DNA of 64,000 nucleotides from Desmodesmus armatus. Taxonomy: Eukaryota; Chlorophyta; Chlorophyceae; Sphaeropleales; Scenedesmaceae. The stretch spans positions 62,001-126,000 of the forward strand of contig VIIQ02000177.1 of the NCBI GenBank assembly GCA_007449985.2, given 5' to 3'. Each line of letters starts with the position of its first letter. The first letter of the stretch is position 1. The translations under genes were made by a program, and so were the position numbers. Shown in pieces: positions 1 through 11,910 of the stretch. The notes beneath the pieces were generated by a model, which ran no database searches, was not told the origin of the DNA, and was given only the letters and a program-made list of their open reading frames with translations.

Positions 1-254
1 ACACATGCTGAAGCTTCCTGCTACACAGACCGTCACCTGCCTAACTTCAATGTTGGTTGCTGTCAGCGTATTTGAAAGATGACAAGGATGATGAAATTAG
101 GAAAGGCAGCACGTTGACAGTAATCAGGTCTGCATGTAGCAGTATCCTGGTGCTTGAGGAAAAGTTCTTCGCCATAGGCAGTAGCAGGGACACTGCACAG
201 GCTGTCCTGCAGTTGCATCACACCCCCTATCTCGCCCAAGCAAAGCGACTGAAC
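1..254. other. upstream flank, no gene seen
   Basis: This stretch precedes the first recognisable start codon. A reading frame runs into it from the PsbP-domain gene, but its residues do not look like a transit peptide and I see no family match. It probably holds the promoter and 5' UTR of that gene. Confidence 0.4.
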
Positions 255-3006
255 ATGAAGTTGTTGAGCTCCAAGTCCGCTGGTGCCCAGGCTGCAGCAA
301 GCGGAGCCAGCTTACACCGCACCTGCGCGCTAGCTAGCAGCAGCATCAGATGTGAGGTCAGGTGTCGAGCTGGGCACGAAGAGGCAGATGTGGCAAGCAC
401 AAGTCAGTCTGATAGCATCGGACGTCGTCAAACGCTGGGTTTGTTGGCGATGGGGCCAGTGTTGGCTCACGCTCAGAGTGCCTGGGCTGTGCAGGTGTGT
501 GGGTGCTTTGGGTGGGGGGACAGGGTGTGTGGGGGTGTTTGTTCTGTGTTTTGTGGGGTAGGGTTACGTTTCTATTGAAAGTCTAGTGTAGTTGCACGTC
601 TTTCCAGTTGGTAATGCCTGGAGTGCAGTAACTGAGGCGTACATCACAGGCTCGTCTTGATCGCCATGTGTTTGTTGCCAGCCACAGAGAGACATGCTGT
701 CCTTCCCTGGCATGTCCCAGCAGTAGGCTTGAGGTCAATTGGAGCAGCACCTCAGCTTCCTGAGATGTCAACAATGTTTTGATGTGCGCTGTGGCTGTTC
801 CTGCTGGGTCAAATCGCCACATTGCAGGGGTTGACTGCTGGTCGCATTCCAGGTGGGGGTGCAGGAACAGCCGACAGGGTGTGTTGGTGCACAGTGCTCA
901 CTGATACTATGGCAATGCAAATTATTTGGCAGTAAAAGCAGATGGGCTTGGATGCGTGATGGATCTAATGCCATCAGGCCCCACAACTTGTGGGTGGGTG
1001 GGTGGCACCAGCTGCAGCAGGCAATACACATTCCAGGGCTTATACATGGGCACATACTCCTTGGGCAGGGGCACAGCAGCAGTGGGGACACAGACACCAG
1101 CACCAACAGCTCGACAAGAGCCATGATGTTGTCTGTGGGTTGTACAGTGTTCAGCGTCTTGCAGCAACAGCATGCATGGCATGTCTGTTTCGCTGTCTGC
1201 GGCGTTGAGCAGCAGCAGTGGTTACGCTTCTAGGGCAGGCCCGCTCCTGCTGCAGCAGCATATCCAGGCTACAAGCAATGCTAACACATAATGCTTTGGC
1301 AGGAGAGTCTGACTGGCTCTGTGCATGTGTTTCTTTCTACCGCATATGTTGAACTTCAGCACCTCGCTGTTCTGACCTGCTGTCTCTCCTGCTTGCTGCC
1401 TGTGTTTCCTGCTGCTAGGCCTGACACCAGAGCCAGATGCGGCTGGGTTCTACACCTACACCCGGCCTGAGGGGAAGTCAGGGGGCCATGGTGTGGGCTG
1501 GTCTGAGATGCCGCGCTACAAGTTCAAGGTGCCAGAGGGATGGCAGGAAACACCGGTGTCTATCGCGGATCTGGGAGGGACCGAGGTGAGGCGACTGTGG
1601 CTGCGTTGTGTTGTGCTGTGCTGTGCTGTGTTTTGTTGTCCCTGCAGCTGTCTCCATTCCCCGTGATCATTTTACATAGCCATGGCAGGCACTGGCTCAC
1701 ACTGGGCAGAGATGTTGCTCACCATGCTGCTTGTCTTGGGACAGTGTGATGTGGGGCATGTCCCAATGGTCATCTGGTAAAGCCATAGTTATAGTCATCA
1801 AGCTGTGCTTTGACATGCATGTGCCAGAGCTGGGGGGACTGTGCAAGCGTGGCGTGAGTCAGCTACAGCTAGTGCGTACACTCACACTGTGATCTGTGGG
1901 CGGCATCTGCTGCAGGCCATTGAGGCGCTCTGCAGCAACACCTATAAGGCATGCACCGATTGCCTGCTGTGAGACGTTGAGGTTGCAGCTGTGGCTGTTC
2001 CTGTGCAATTTTTTGCTCAGCCCTCCTTTGTACCTGACCCTATGACTTCAGCTCCATCATCATGCTGGCATTGCGCTGTCGCACCTGTCTGCTGCAGATT
2101 GACCTGCGCTTTGCCAGCCCAGCTCAGGGAAACCTGGAGGTTGTTGTGGCGCCTGTGCTGCGGTTCGCTGATGTGGGGTACAACGCAGGTGGGCTCACAT
2201 GTAACAGCCGCGCAACATACAGCACAGCACAGCACAGAACTAGATATGCGCCAGCTGGCTTGGCGTCTGAGCTGACTGGGCCGCCTGTTGGGGTTAACCA
2301 AAGTAGGGGGGGTGCTGGCTGTACACAGTGGTACATGTGCTCCTGCGGCCCTTGCCCCTGCACTGTCATGCAGATGTGCGCATCAAGCAGCTGCACAAGC
2401 CTGGGTGCTGACCACAATGAACACAACACCAGGTGTGACAGTGTGCTTCTGCGGCTCTTGCCCCTTTGCTGCCTTGCAGATGTGCGCATTGAGCAGCTGA
2501 ATAAGCCCGAGAACATCATCGCTGGCTTTGCCCCCGAGCTGTTTGGCAGGCCGTTGGATGAGGAGGATGTGCTGCAGCAGGACGTGCTGCAGAAGGGAGG
2601 CATCACATACTACTCCTGGTGAGTGTGTGTGGGGGGGGGGGGTCTCTGCAATCAGCCCCTTTGCATGGTGTACATGTGGGTCTGATGCTGGGGGTGCCGC
2701 CGCAGCAGCGGGTGCTTCTGCTCCTGAACTGACCTATGATTGGCCTGGGTTCCTGGCTTATGTGCAGGCAACACTGATGTGCATTCAGAGCAGTGCAGTA
2801 TCGAGAAGAACAAAAAATGACTGACTTTTCCCCTGTGTGCTGTGTGCTGCAGGGAGTTGAAGCCCCACAACCTGGTGACAGCAACTGCTGTTGGCAACCG
2901 CGTGTTCATATTGAGTGTCAAAGCAAAGAACAGCAGGACGTGGCAGAAGACAAAGGACCAGTTGAAGGTCATTCAGGAGTCATTCTTTGTGCCACCTGTG
3001 GCATAA
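255..3006 (+). CDS. PsbP-domain protein, thylakoid lumen (PPD-type)
   Basis: Predicted 264-aa lumenal protein of the PsbP-domain (PPD) family, most like the plant PPD4-type proteins from memory. Family members assist photosystem or NDH assembly, but no specific role can be assigned. Exons: 255-498, 1419-1585, 2098-2188, 2480-2618, 2853-3006. Residues 1-55 are Ser/Ala/Arg-rich like a chloroplast transit peptide. A twin arginine at 57-58, a hydrophobic stretch at 61-71 and AWA at 76-78 look like a Tat-dependent lumen signal. The mature part contains KSGGHGVGW, PVSIADLGGTEIDLRFASP and VVVAPVLRFAD, and ends in IQESFFVPPVA. Junctions 2-5 are phase-consistent. The exon 1 donor is less sure: a donor at 495 is out of phase, while GTGGGT at 499 restores the frame. 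TGTAA motifs at 3346 and 3478 could be poly(A) signals. Confidence 0.85.
2338..2510 (+). repeat. duplicated exon-4 acceptor of the PsbP-domain gene
   Basis: Positions 2338-2404 and 2445-2510 are diverged copies of the same segment: a CTGCGG-C-CTTGCCCCT tract, a CAG acceptor, then GATGTGCGCAT and AGCAGCTG. The second copy is the real start of exon 4 (acceptor after 2479). The first has an equivalent acceptor after 2373, 106 nt upstream, and reads DVRIKQLHKPGC then stop. It therefore looks like a dead tandem copy of an exon boundary inside intron 3. Confidence 0.75.
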
Positions 3007-4340
3007 CCCCGCATACGTCAACCTTTTTTGTGTCGCCTGTTACGGCGGCATGACCGATGCACCCATAAAACCCTGTTGGCGTCAGCAGCCGACAAGGGAA
3101 GCATGCCTCCTGTGTGGGCGGGCCCCTGAGAGCCTCTCCAGCATGATGCTGGAGCGGAATGCAGGCAGTGTGAGTTGTGGCTGTTGCAGGAAGAAAAGCG
3201 GAGATGTGGCGTGTTGTGCTATGTCATGCTGTGTTGTGCATGTGGCGCTATGTTGTGGTTGTTGTGTGAGGTGCGCAAGGTGTGGTTTGTTGAGTGTATT
3301 TATGTATCAGTGAGAGGTGTATCAGTGAGCGGAGTTGGCACGGAGTGTAATGTGTGAGAGGATTGGTTGGTTGAGGTCGACAGTGGCGAGTGGAAAGTGG
3401 ATTGCTGTTTTTTTGCGCATCCTTGGTGTGAATGGTGGGCATAGAATGGATGCCCGTGAGAAGCACAAAATGGCCTTGTAACTTGTACAAGAGGTCAGTT
3501 TAAATATGTGTTGCAGACGACAATTTCAGTGATGATAAGACATGCATGCAACATCAGCAGCTGCAGGATCTCAGACACTGTCGCCGAGCACGCGTGGCAT
3601 CTGAACTTTACCTGAACATAGTGGTTCAGCAAGTTACTCAGAGAAAGTGACTCATACCTGATCCACACACTGCAACAGCTTCAGCCTCTGCGATCTTACT
3701 ACAACACACACTGCAACAGCTTTTGGCACACAATGCATCGCAACTGTGTCTGCATTTTGACAGCCGACCCCACTCAGCTTCATCCAAAAGCCGTGAGTGA
3801 GTTCATACAAATGAATCAATGGAGTCCACAGCCAGTGGTGCTGGCTTGACAACTGCAGCTTGGTCTGCAGATCTGGTCTAGACAAAGCATATGCATGCTG
3901 CGCATAAGTCGTTGCTTGGTTATGCTGCTGATGTTCTGAACCTGCTTGAGGTGCAAATGAAGAATATTTGGTAAGACCTTGACAAGCTGTAGTGCCCTCC
4001 CGCCGTGCGAGCCTGTAACTTCCCAGTTCCTGCCTGTAGCCATCAGCAGCACAGTCCAGCAAAGATTCAGATAGAGCCCCTATCAGTCACGTATACGTTA
4101 ATCACTACTAGAATAAACTTTTCATCGCGGATAGAGGGCCTGTCAGTCAATCCGAGTCATGCTGACTAGGACCAACACACACTGTTATGTTGTTTGGGTG
4201 GGAGTAATTTAGACCGCAACCCACACGCAGCTGCTCAGACAGCATTTTCTCTGCTATAGGATGGCACAGCAGCCTACACGGCTTCGGCAACTACGCTTTT
4301 ACGCATTGTCAGAGGCCTTCAGTGAACGGAATTGACAGCC
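3007..4340. other. intergenic between PsbP-domain gene and PCK
   Basis: This should hold the 3' UTR of the PsbP-domain gene and the promoter of PCK. I see TGTAA at 3346-3350 and 3478-3482, and no coding sequence with family resemblance. No clear TATA box could be assigned. Confidence 0.4.
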
Positions 4341-7300
4341 ATGGCAACCACAGTCGCACCAAACGAGCGCAAAAGTGAGCTGTTGTTTTTGGTACCACAT
4401 ACATGGCCTTTGCGGTGTGCGTTGGCGGTCCTGTGGTTTGGGGGGTGTGCAAACTCCCCCACCATCACTGACTGTGTTCTGCCTGTGCCGGTGTTCCTGC
4501 AGACGCACCCGCCAACCCTGCCACCAAAGGCCCCAGCCAAGCACGTGGGCTCATTGGCATGAAGGTTGCAGCCATGCAGCAGCAGGAGGCAGTGTCGGTG
4601 AGTGTGCATGCTGATGCAGCCAGCACTGGAGTGTGTGTGTGGGGGGGGGGGGGGAGGGGCAGCATTTTGGCTCCGGCATGGCTTGCTCAAGCCATGCCGG
4701 AGCAGGCTCCACGAGTGCTCAGCAGTAGTCTTCAAGCATATGAACAGTGGTTGCAATCAACGTGTGGGCGTCATCCTGCTCCTGCTTTGTGTTTTTGCTG
4801 CCTTTGCAGTCCATGGCCTTCATCCAGCACTGCAAGAGCTTGAAGGAGTCGGGCTTCGACCCCAAGATGGTTTACCGCAACCTTCCACCATCACACCTTT
4901 ACGAGAAGGTATGCCAGCTGCATCGTCGACAGCGTGTCAGTTGCTTGCGAGGGAAACGAACATGTTGCTGCACAGAGCGCGGCAGGCGCGTATTTCATCA
5001 TTAATTGCCTGACCTCGACTGCGCTTAGGCAAGGTGGCAACCCTGCTCAACTCGGCATAAGCACCCCAGTCTGACTGATCAGATCGCTGACGTTACTCCA
5101 TGCATTGCAGGCCCTGCGGTATGAGCCAGGCACTCACATCGTCAGGTCTGGAGCGCTGTCTACCACATCTGGTAAGTGCAATCGAAATAAGAACATGCCG
5201 ACCTGGGGGTTTGGCGGGAACTTGCTGGCATCTTCTACAAGCATGCTGCTGTGCCTTCATCCCAAAAACAAATCTGCCAACGCATGGACTTGCTTTCATC
5301 CATATGCGCAGGTGCCAAGACTGGCCGCTGCCCCCGTGACAAGCGTGTGGTCAGGGACCCTGCGACTGAGAAGGACATCTGGTGAGCTAATGGTGATAAC
5401 ACTCATGGTCTGGTGCATTGTGTATTCAATACACAATGCACCAGTTGCTGCTGCTGCTGCTGGCAGCAGCAGCAGCAGCAACAGCAGCAGCGGTAATGGC
5501 TTTATGCAGCTGACTGGCTGAACACAAGCAGGTGCTCTTCCTCCTCCTCCTCCTCCTCCTCCTCCTCCTTCTCCTCCTCCTCCTCCTCCTCCTCCTCCTC
5601 CTCCTCCTCCTCCTTCTCCTCCATTCGTCGTCCAACAAACAGCATACACGAATACAGTGCTATGATGTCCTGTACCACCTCACCATCGCAAACCTCCACC
5701 CCAGTTTGATGCGCTTCTCATGTGTTCGGTCCTGTGTGCCGTGCTGTGTGCTGTACTGTGTCCCGTGCAGGTGGGCGTCCTCCTCCTCTGGCTCCCCCAA
5801 CTATGAGATGGATGAGCGCTCCTTCCTGCTCAACAGGGAGACGGCTGTCAGCTACCTCAACAGCCTCCACCACGTGTTTGTGTTTGACGGCTTTGCCAAC
5901 TGGGACCCTGAGGCACGCATCAAGGTGAGTCACAAAGGGCCCCCTGGTAAAAGCAAAAAGGGTGTCAAAAAGGGCAGCTGTGACATATGTCTGTGTGCGC
6001 ACTGTCAGAAGTAAAAGCAAAAAGGGTGTCAAAAAGGGCAGCTGTGACATATGTCTGTGTGCGCACTGTCAGAGACTGCGCACACATGGAAGGTTTTTAC
6101 TGTTGGGTTGGTCAAGACAGGGCTCGTGTCCTTGGGAGCGCATACCATGCGTGTGTGTAGCTATCTCAAGCACCTGGGGTCCCCCCATGGGCTTCCCCGG
6201 TTTGTTGCGCACCAGCAGCTGGCTGCAAAGGGCAGTGGCCGTAACATCTGCGCACACTGCTGCTTGTGCTCCTGTGTTTCACTTGCAGGTGCGTGTTGTG
6301 ACTGAGCGTGCCTACCACGCCCTGTTCATGCACAACATGCTCATCAGGCCAACAGACGAGGAGCTGCTCGACTTTGGAGAGCCTGACTTCATCATATACA
6401 ATGCAGGTGGGTCTGCTAGCTGTGTGGATGGACGGCTGAGTGTGGATGGACCGCTGGTGTTTTTGTCAAGTCAGCGAGCTCAATAGTCAATGATGTCACA
6501 TCAGCACTGATGGTAGCTGTGTGAAGTTTGCACACCTAATCTGCTTGCATGCACACCTCGCCGACAGCTCTTGAATATGTCCGCATGCATGCGTATGCGC
6601 ATGTCATCATATGCTGCCTGGTGGCTTGAACTGCGCTGATTATCATTGTTGATGTCTACACTCTTCTACCGCAGGAGCTTTCCCTGCCAACCGCTTCAGC
6701 AACTACATGACCTCCACCACTTCTGTTGATATCAGCCTGAAGCACAGGGAGATGGTCATCCTGGGCACTCAGTACGCAGGAGAGATGAAGAAGGGAGTGT
6801 TCAGGTGAGGCTGGCCACCAAAGCCATTGGCCACTGCCGTGTGTTGACGAGTCCAGGGTACCTGTTACCTTGCGGTGCTGAACAAGGGTCAGCTTGGTGT
6901 GCTTGACAGCTTTGAATGTGGGCTGTATCTTGCAGAACAGTGGTAAGGCTCTGCTGTCACAGGCTGCAGTGGGCAGTTGTTTGTGTAATGGGCAACGGCA
7001 GGTCTGATTTGTGGCTCCAACCCAGCAACTCGTTCACATGTAGCCAACGAACTTGCTGCTGTGCTGGGCTGTGCATCGACAGTACAGAGACTCTTCGCCT
7101 GGCCATCTTCAGACCACCTGATTACCTTGTTTATCTTTCAATCGTGTGTTGAATTGCCCGCAGTGTGATGCACTACCTGATGCCCAAGCGCGGCATCCTG
7201 TCCCTGCACAGCGGCTGCAACATGGGCCAGAGTGGTGATGTGACGCTGTTCTTTGGCCTGAGTGGTACCGGCAAGACAACACTGTCCACGGACCCCCGGC

Positions 7301-9890
7301 GCCCACTGATTGGTGATGATGAGCACTGCTGGGGACCTGACGGTAAGTTGGCACATGCGTATGAACTTTGGGCTCAGAGCTCGACCTGCTGTTTTCCGGT
7401 TGAAGACATATTTTTGATTTTTGACGGTTCTTCCTGCTTGCCACGGGTGGGCGTGTATCTTGAAGCCCAGTTTCCTGGTATCAAAAACTGCTGGGTTGCG
7501 GAGCTCCGCACTGTACCTGGCAGTTGGGAAGCATCACATTTTGCACCCCTGCTGCTCCAAGCAGCTCCATCCTATCAGGTTGGGCAGCATGTTGCACATG
7601 CACCTCCTAAACGGTGCGCTGCTGAGGCCGTCCTATCAGTTGGCACACATGTTGCGCATGAACCTCCTGACCGGCGCGCTGCTGTGGCTTGCATGCCTGC
7701 AGGTGTGTTCAACATTGAGGGTGGCTGCTACGCCAAGTGCATTGGGCTGCAGGCCGCCAGTGAGCCAGAGATTTACAAGGCCATCCGCTTTGGAGCTGTG
7801 CTGGAGAATGTTGAGATCAACGAGATCAGCCGCGAGGTGGACTACATGAGCAAGTGAGTGAGGGGTGCTGTACAGTGCAAGTGAGTGAGGGTGTAGTGCT
7901 GTACCGCGCAATGACTGAGGGGTGTAGTACAGTGCAACTGAATGAGGGGGTGCAATACAGTGCAAGTGAGTGAGGGTGCTGTACAGTGCCACCTGGCAGG
8001 CGGAGGGAGGTTGCGAATGGTGGACATGCGCTGTGTTTGAAAGGCGCTGGAAGGCCCTACTCACTCTTGGTCACTGTTGCGCACTCTTGCCATGTGGGTT
8101 GTGGATGGGAACAAAAAAGTAGCTCCAAAATGATGCGCACCAAGCCCCAGACACTGTGAAACAGCACAGGGTTGTCTGTAAGCATCAACTTGCCCGCTCA
8201 TAAAACTGATGTTTTTATTCCCTGCTGCTGCATTTCTGTTGCCCCTTTGTGTCCTGCAGCAAAATCACAGAGAACACCCGTGCCAGCTACCCCATCGACT
8301 ACATTGAGAATGCTCGCATCCCATGCGTGGGCCCACACCCGCGCAACGTGGTGCTGCTGTGCTGCGACGCCTTTGGTGTGCTGCCGCCTGTCAGCAAGCT
8401 GTCTCTGGAGCAGGTCATGTACCACTTCATCAGCGGCTACACAAGCAAGGTACGTCAGCACGCACTTGATACATGCATACATCGTCAGCACACACATGGA
8501 TGCATGCATGATGCCGCAGGATATTGATGTAGGAGGGACAGTTGCATGCATGGTGGAAAGGCGTCCTCTCACAGTTTGATTGGATCAACTGATGCGTGCA
8601 CACTTCATGGGTGTTTGATGCTGAATGTATGCTTTTTCAGTCCAATGGCGCCATCACACTAATGACAGCACCCAGCATGCTCTGGTGCCAGGCCCTGGCA
8701 ACGGTTGCAAGCCTAGCTGAGCACACACAGGGGCGTCACCTGACAGTGTTGCTGTGCTGGGGTAATGTCCTGCAGGTTGCTGGCACAGAGATGGGTGTGA
8801 CCGAGCCGGAGGCGACCTTCTCTGCCTGCTATGGCGGTGCCTTCCTGATGTGGCACCCCATGAAGTATGCATCCATGCTGGCAGAGCAGATGAAGCAGCA
8901 CGGTACCAAGGGCTGGCTGGTCAACACAGGCTGGACTGGGGGCAGCTATGGAGTCGGCAGCCGCATCAGCTTGAAGTACACTCGGGCTATCATTGATGCT
9001 ATTCACTCTGGTGCCCTGGACAGCGTGCCCTTTGCGGAGGTGCCCCTGTTCAACCTGCAGGTAGGGTTTTGGCACCAGTCTGAGGGTTAGTGGGGTTCAT
9101 CCATCTTTTTCACTGGCAGGAGTGTTTTAGAATGCTGTGTCGCACCCGGCAGTGCCGATGCGTGCGAAGCCTATTGATTGGCAGGGTTTGTGCAAACCAA
9201 TGTATGGCTGTGTTGTGCTGCTTTCCTGCAGGTTCCCACCAGCTGTCCCGGCGTCCCCGCTGTGCTGCTGCAGCCAGCACTGCAGTGGGCAGACAAGGAG
9301 GACTTCAACGAGACACTCACACAGCTGGCAGCACTCTTCGTCAAGAACTTCAAGGTGAGGCAACATGCCAGTTCTGGTTTCAACTGCGCGTGGTCGACAG
9401 CAGCAGGCGCATGAGAGCGTTGGTACACCCTGTGCTTCCTCCTTGCTGTCAGCACTTGCAATTACAGGATGCAGCCGTGTACATCAACAGTCACTAGCTA
9501 GCTATAGCGCCTCAACACAATACAGCTGCAGCTCCAACCGCTTTGCTGCGCATGCACATCGTGCTGAACATCCTGCATCGCTGCTGCCTCCCTTTCCCGC
9601 CTTTTTTCCTGCAGTGCTACGTGGAGGATGCCGCCCAGCACGTTGGTGCTGACATGGCCCAGCGCATCCTCACAGGCGGCCCAGACCTGGCACAGCTGGA
9701 GAAGGGAGCCAAGGCCCTGCCCATCCCCTGTGCATGCGGCGCACCGGCAGGCCCCCTGGACCACCACCATCACCACCTGCGCGCAACAACCCCTGGCCCC
9801 GATAAGGGTGCAGGAGACTCTGATGTGGAGTCCCCACGTGGCATCGACACTGAGACCAGCCAGGATGCAGGCATCCCAGTGGCAGTTTGA
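4341..9890 (+). CDS. PCK: phosphoenolpyruvate carboxykinase (ATP)
   Basis: ATP-dependent PEP carboxykinase (EC 4.1.1.49) decarboxylates and phosphorylates oxaloacetate to PEP, for gluconeogenesis and C4-acid metabolism, usually in the cytosol. Fourteen exons join in frame to 654 aa: 4341-4374, 4503-4597, 4810-4908, 5111-5171, 5312-5381, 5771-5924, 6289-6406, 6675-6804, 7164-7342, 7703-7853, 8260-8449, 8776-9060, 9232-9354, 9615-9890. Visible motifs are [12 protein letters not shown] near the N-terminus, the PCK signature around 270-280, the P-loop GLSGTGKTT (285-293), the kinase-2 motif LIGDDEHCW (302-310), GGCYAKC and [14 protein letters not shown]. The usual family terminus falls near ILTGGPD (581-587). 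About 67 further residues follow, including five consecutive histidines (613-617) and an acidic, Ser/Thr-rich tail. The start ATG opens a short basic leader without an obvious targeting signal. Confidence 0.96.
5445..5622 (+). repeat. CAG and CTC microsatellites in PCK intron 5
   Basis: An interrupted CTG/CAG tract (about 5445-5493) that can fold back on itself is followed by a long CTC-triplet tract (about 5539-5622). Both lie inside PCK intron 5. Open frames through the CTC tract encode only homopolymers and are not genes. Confidence 0.9.
5947..6074 (+). repeat. 64-bp tandem duplication in PCK intron 6
   Basis: Two nearly identical 64-bp units start at 5947 and 6011, each beginning GTAAAAGCAAAAAGGG and ending in CACTGTCAGA. 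They lie wholly inside intron 6 and change no coding sequence. The near identity suggests a recent duplication. Confidence 0.9.
7571..7690 (+). repeat. imperfect 61-bp tandem repeat in PCK intron 9
   Basis: Two diverged units beginning CCTATCAG, with shared CATGTTGC, CACCTCCT/AACCTCCT and GCGCTGCTG blocks, sit directly upstream of the exon 10 acceptor. They have no coding role. Confidence 0.7.
7852..7988 (+). repeat. array of donor-like repeats at start of PCK intron 10
   Basis: Five imperfect units of about 26-32 bp follow the exon 10 donor. Each carries a version of CAAGTGAGTGAGGG followed by GTACAGTGC. The first unit contains the real 5' splice site (AGCAA/GTGAGT at 7853/7854). At least two further units keep an intact GTGAGT at about 7881 and 7966. 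Use of a downstream copy would read a TGA immediately after the normal junction. Confidence 0.75.
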
Positions 9891-11910
9891 GGTGGCTGCG
9901 GTTTACCGTGGTGGCGTGTGGAGTGATGGAGTTTGCAGCGGGCTCCCTTGCAGGGTTGTTTGCTGTCGGTTGTGGTGGTCGGTGACCGGGTGCATGCTGC
10001 TGTGAGCAGAGATGTGAGCAGTGATGTGAAGCGGTTTGGTGCCGGCAGGGCAGGGCATGTGTATGCTGCCGTTTTTGGTGGTCGATGGTGGAGGAGGTGA
10101 TGTGTGGTGAATGAGGGTTGTGTGATGCAGCGCCCTTGCCATTGCTTGTGGTGTGTGTTTGATTTATTGCCAGGGTGTCTTCCAGGGCTGGCTGCGGCCC
10201 AGTGGCTGTGGCAAGTGAACCTACAAAGTTGAAGTGGGGTCGCTATCTTATGTGGATTGTCATGCCACGGACGCAGTAACCGCCTGCACCCTTTGTGTAG
10301 GCTGTCCTGCAGAGTTAGCAGGGCTTGTGGCAGCGGTGTAGGAGTATTGAATGTACAGGGGTGTGTGCCTACGGGCGGGGGTGTATGACTACAGTTGCAG
10401 CGGGGGTTCCCAGTATTACTGTTTGACTGTATTGTTGCATGTGTGGAGTACCTGTGAAGTGGGAGAGCAGGGTTGGCTTGTGATTGTGATGGGTGTAGGT
10501 CCGAAGCTGTCTGCATCTGTGTACACCCCTCAAGACACCATGTCCAATGGTGTGTCGTGTTGGAACACCTTCTTGGTGTGTCTGTTGCCGCACAGGCAAG
10601 TCCATCTGTTTTTGCATGTATAACAGCAATGTATACTCAACCTGCACCCACGGAGGGAAGTGGGTGCATGCAAATTTTGTCGCTGCAGCCTCACAAAGTG
10701 GAAGTGGGGTTGCAGTCTGGGGTGGATGCATGACATGCTGGGGGGACCTTCACCTGGCCTTCTGTCGAGTGGAGGTGGTGGCTTGGGGTGGTAGGGTTGA
10801 GGGCTGCTGCAGCCCTATACCCTTGCTTGTTGGCTTGGGGTGGTAAGGATATAGGGCTGCTGCAGTCCTGCACCTTGAGAAGAAACGCCCTGCAGTACTG
10901 AGTGATGGTGGTGGTGGTGATGGAGAGGTGGCAGAGCTTGTAGGCGGTGTGAAGCAGGGGAGGGGAGGGCAGGGTCTTTTGGGAGGCAGGGAATGGGTAA
11001 CAGGGAGTTTGGTGCCTCAGTGGTGGGGCTGCTGGTGCGTTGCTCTTGTGTGACATCATGCGTTGTCAGGCTGGCTGTGTCTCCTGTATGCTGTGGCTGC
11101 TGTGCTTTGGCGAAGGGACAGTCGTTGCTTGACGTTGTTGACATGGATGATATATGTAAACCTGTGTGGTTGTCAATCAGGCCGTTGACTCTTGTGAGCT
11201 GTACGAAGAATGCAGTAGAAAATGATTGGTTGATATCGACAAATGGGAGGGTGACAGCTGAGCCCTTTGAATCAAATGCGCCAAGTGCAATGTTGTACTT
11301 CATGAGTGTACATGTACAGAGTACATGAGTGTACATGTACAGATCTGTCTAGACAAGTAGCTCTGCCATCCTCAAATCGCATCAGGGGGAATTCCTGCAT
11401 GCAAGAATCGGCATGCAATGGATAACATGCGCTGCGACGGTCACTGGCGGGGGGGGGGGGTGCACAGCAAAATTGTGTGTACCTGGTAGCAACTTCAGAG
11501 ACGGCAAGGTTATGGGCAAGGGGCTGATAACAACATCAGTTTGAGCTCGCAGTGCTAGTGAACGAAACCTCAGTGTGGTAAGTATGCTGGTCTCAATTCC
11601 CAACTCAAGTCCCAGAAGTGAGGTGGGTGTCACCCATGCTTCAGGAGCGTTGCCACAACCGTCCAAGCTCGCACCCACTGTCTCAATGATTGCCGAATGC
11701 ATTGTAGTTTGCCACATTTTCTTCTAATGGCTCCTAGTGTACTTGCGACCGTTCGATCTGGCGTTGATCACTGATCTGACTTCACATTGGACTTGCACCT
11801 TGGACTTCCACACGTCCCTCGAAGGCCAATAACAAACCACAGAAACCGAAACTGCCAGAACGCGCCATCCAGAAACATTCGGGCTGAGGCTGGTGGCGTT
11901 GTGCATTGTC
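9891..11910. other. intergenic between PCK and Nudix gene
   Basis: No coding sequence recognised. A 23-bp unit containing the palindrome GTACATGTAC is repeated at 11301-11343. A G-run lies at about 11450-11460. TGTAA occurs at about 11154, far from the PCK stop, so the PCK poly(A) site is unresolved. Confidence 0.4.

Noticed and set aside
5502..5699. Poly-Glu, poly-Arg and poly-Leu frames
   Set aside because: They are frames of the CTC microsatellite inside PCK intron 5.
8641..8775. Possible extra PCK exon ([13 protein letters not shown]...)
   Set aside because: The PCK family sequence continues directly from GYTSK to VAGTE, and the junction 8449-8776 is in phase without it.
9748..9790. His5 run as an expression-vector tag
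   Set aside because: It is inside a native last exon with mixed CAC/CAT codons and a long natural tail, with no vector sequence nearby.
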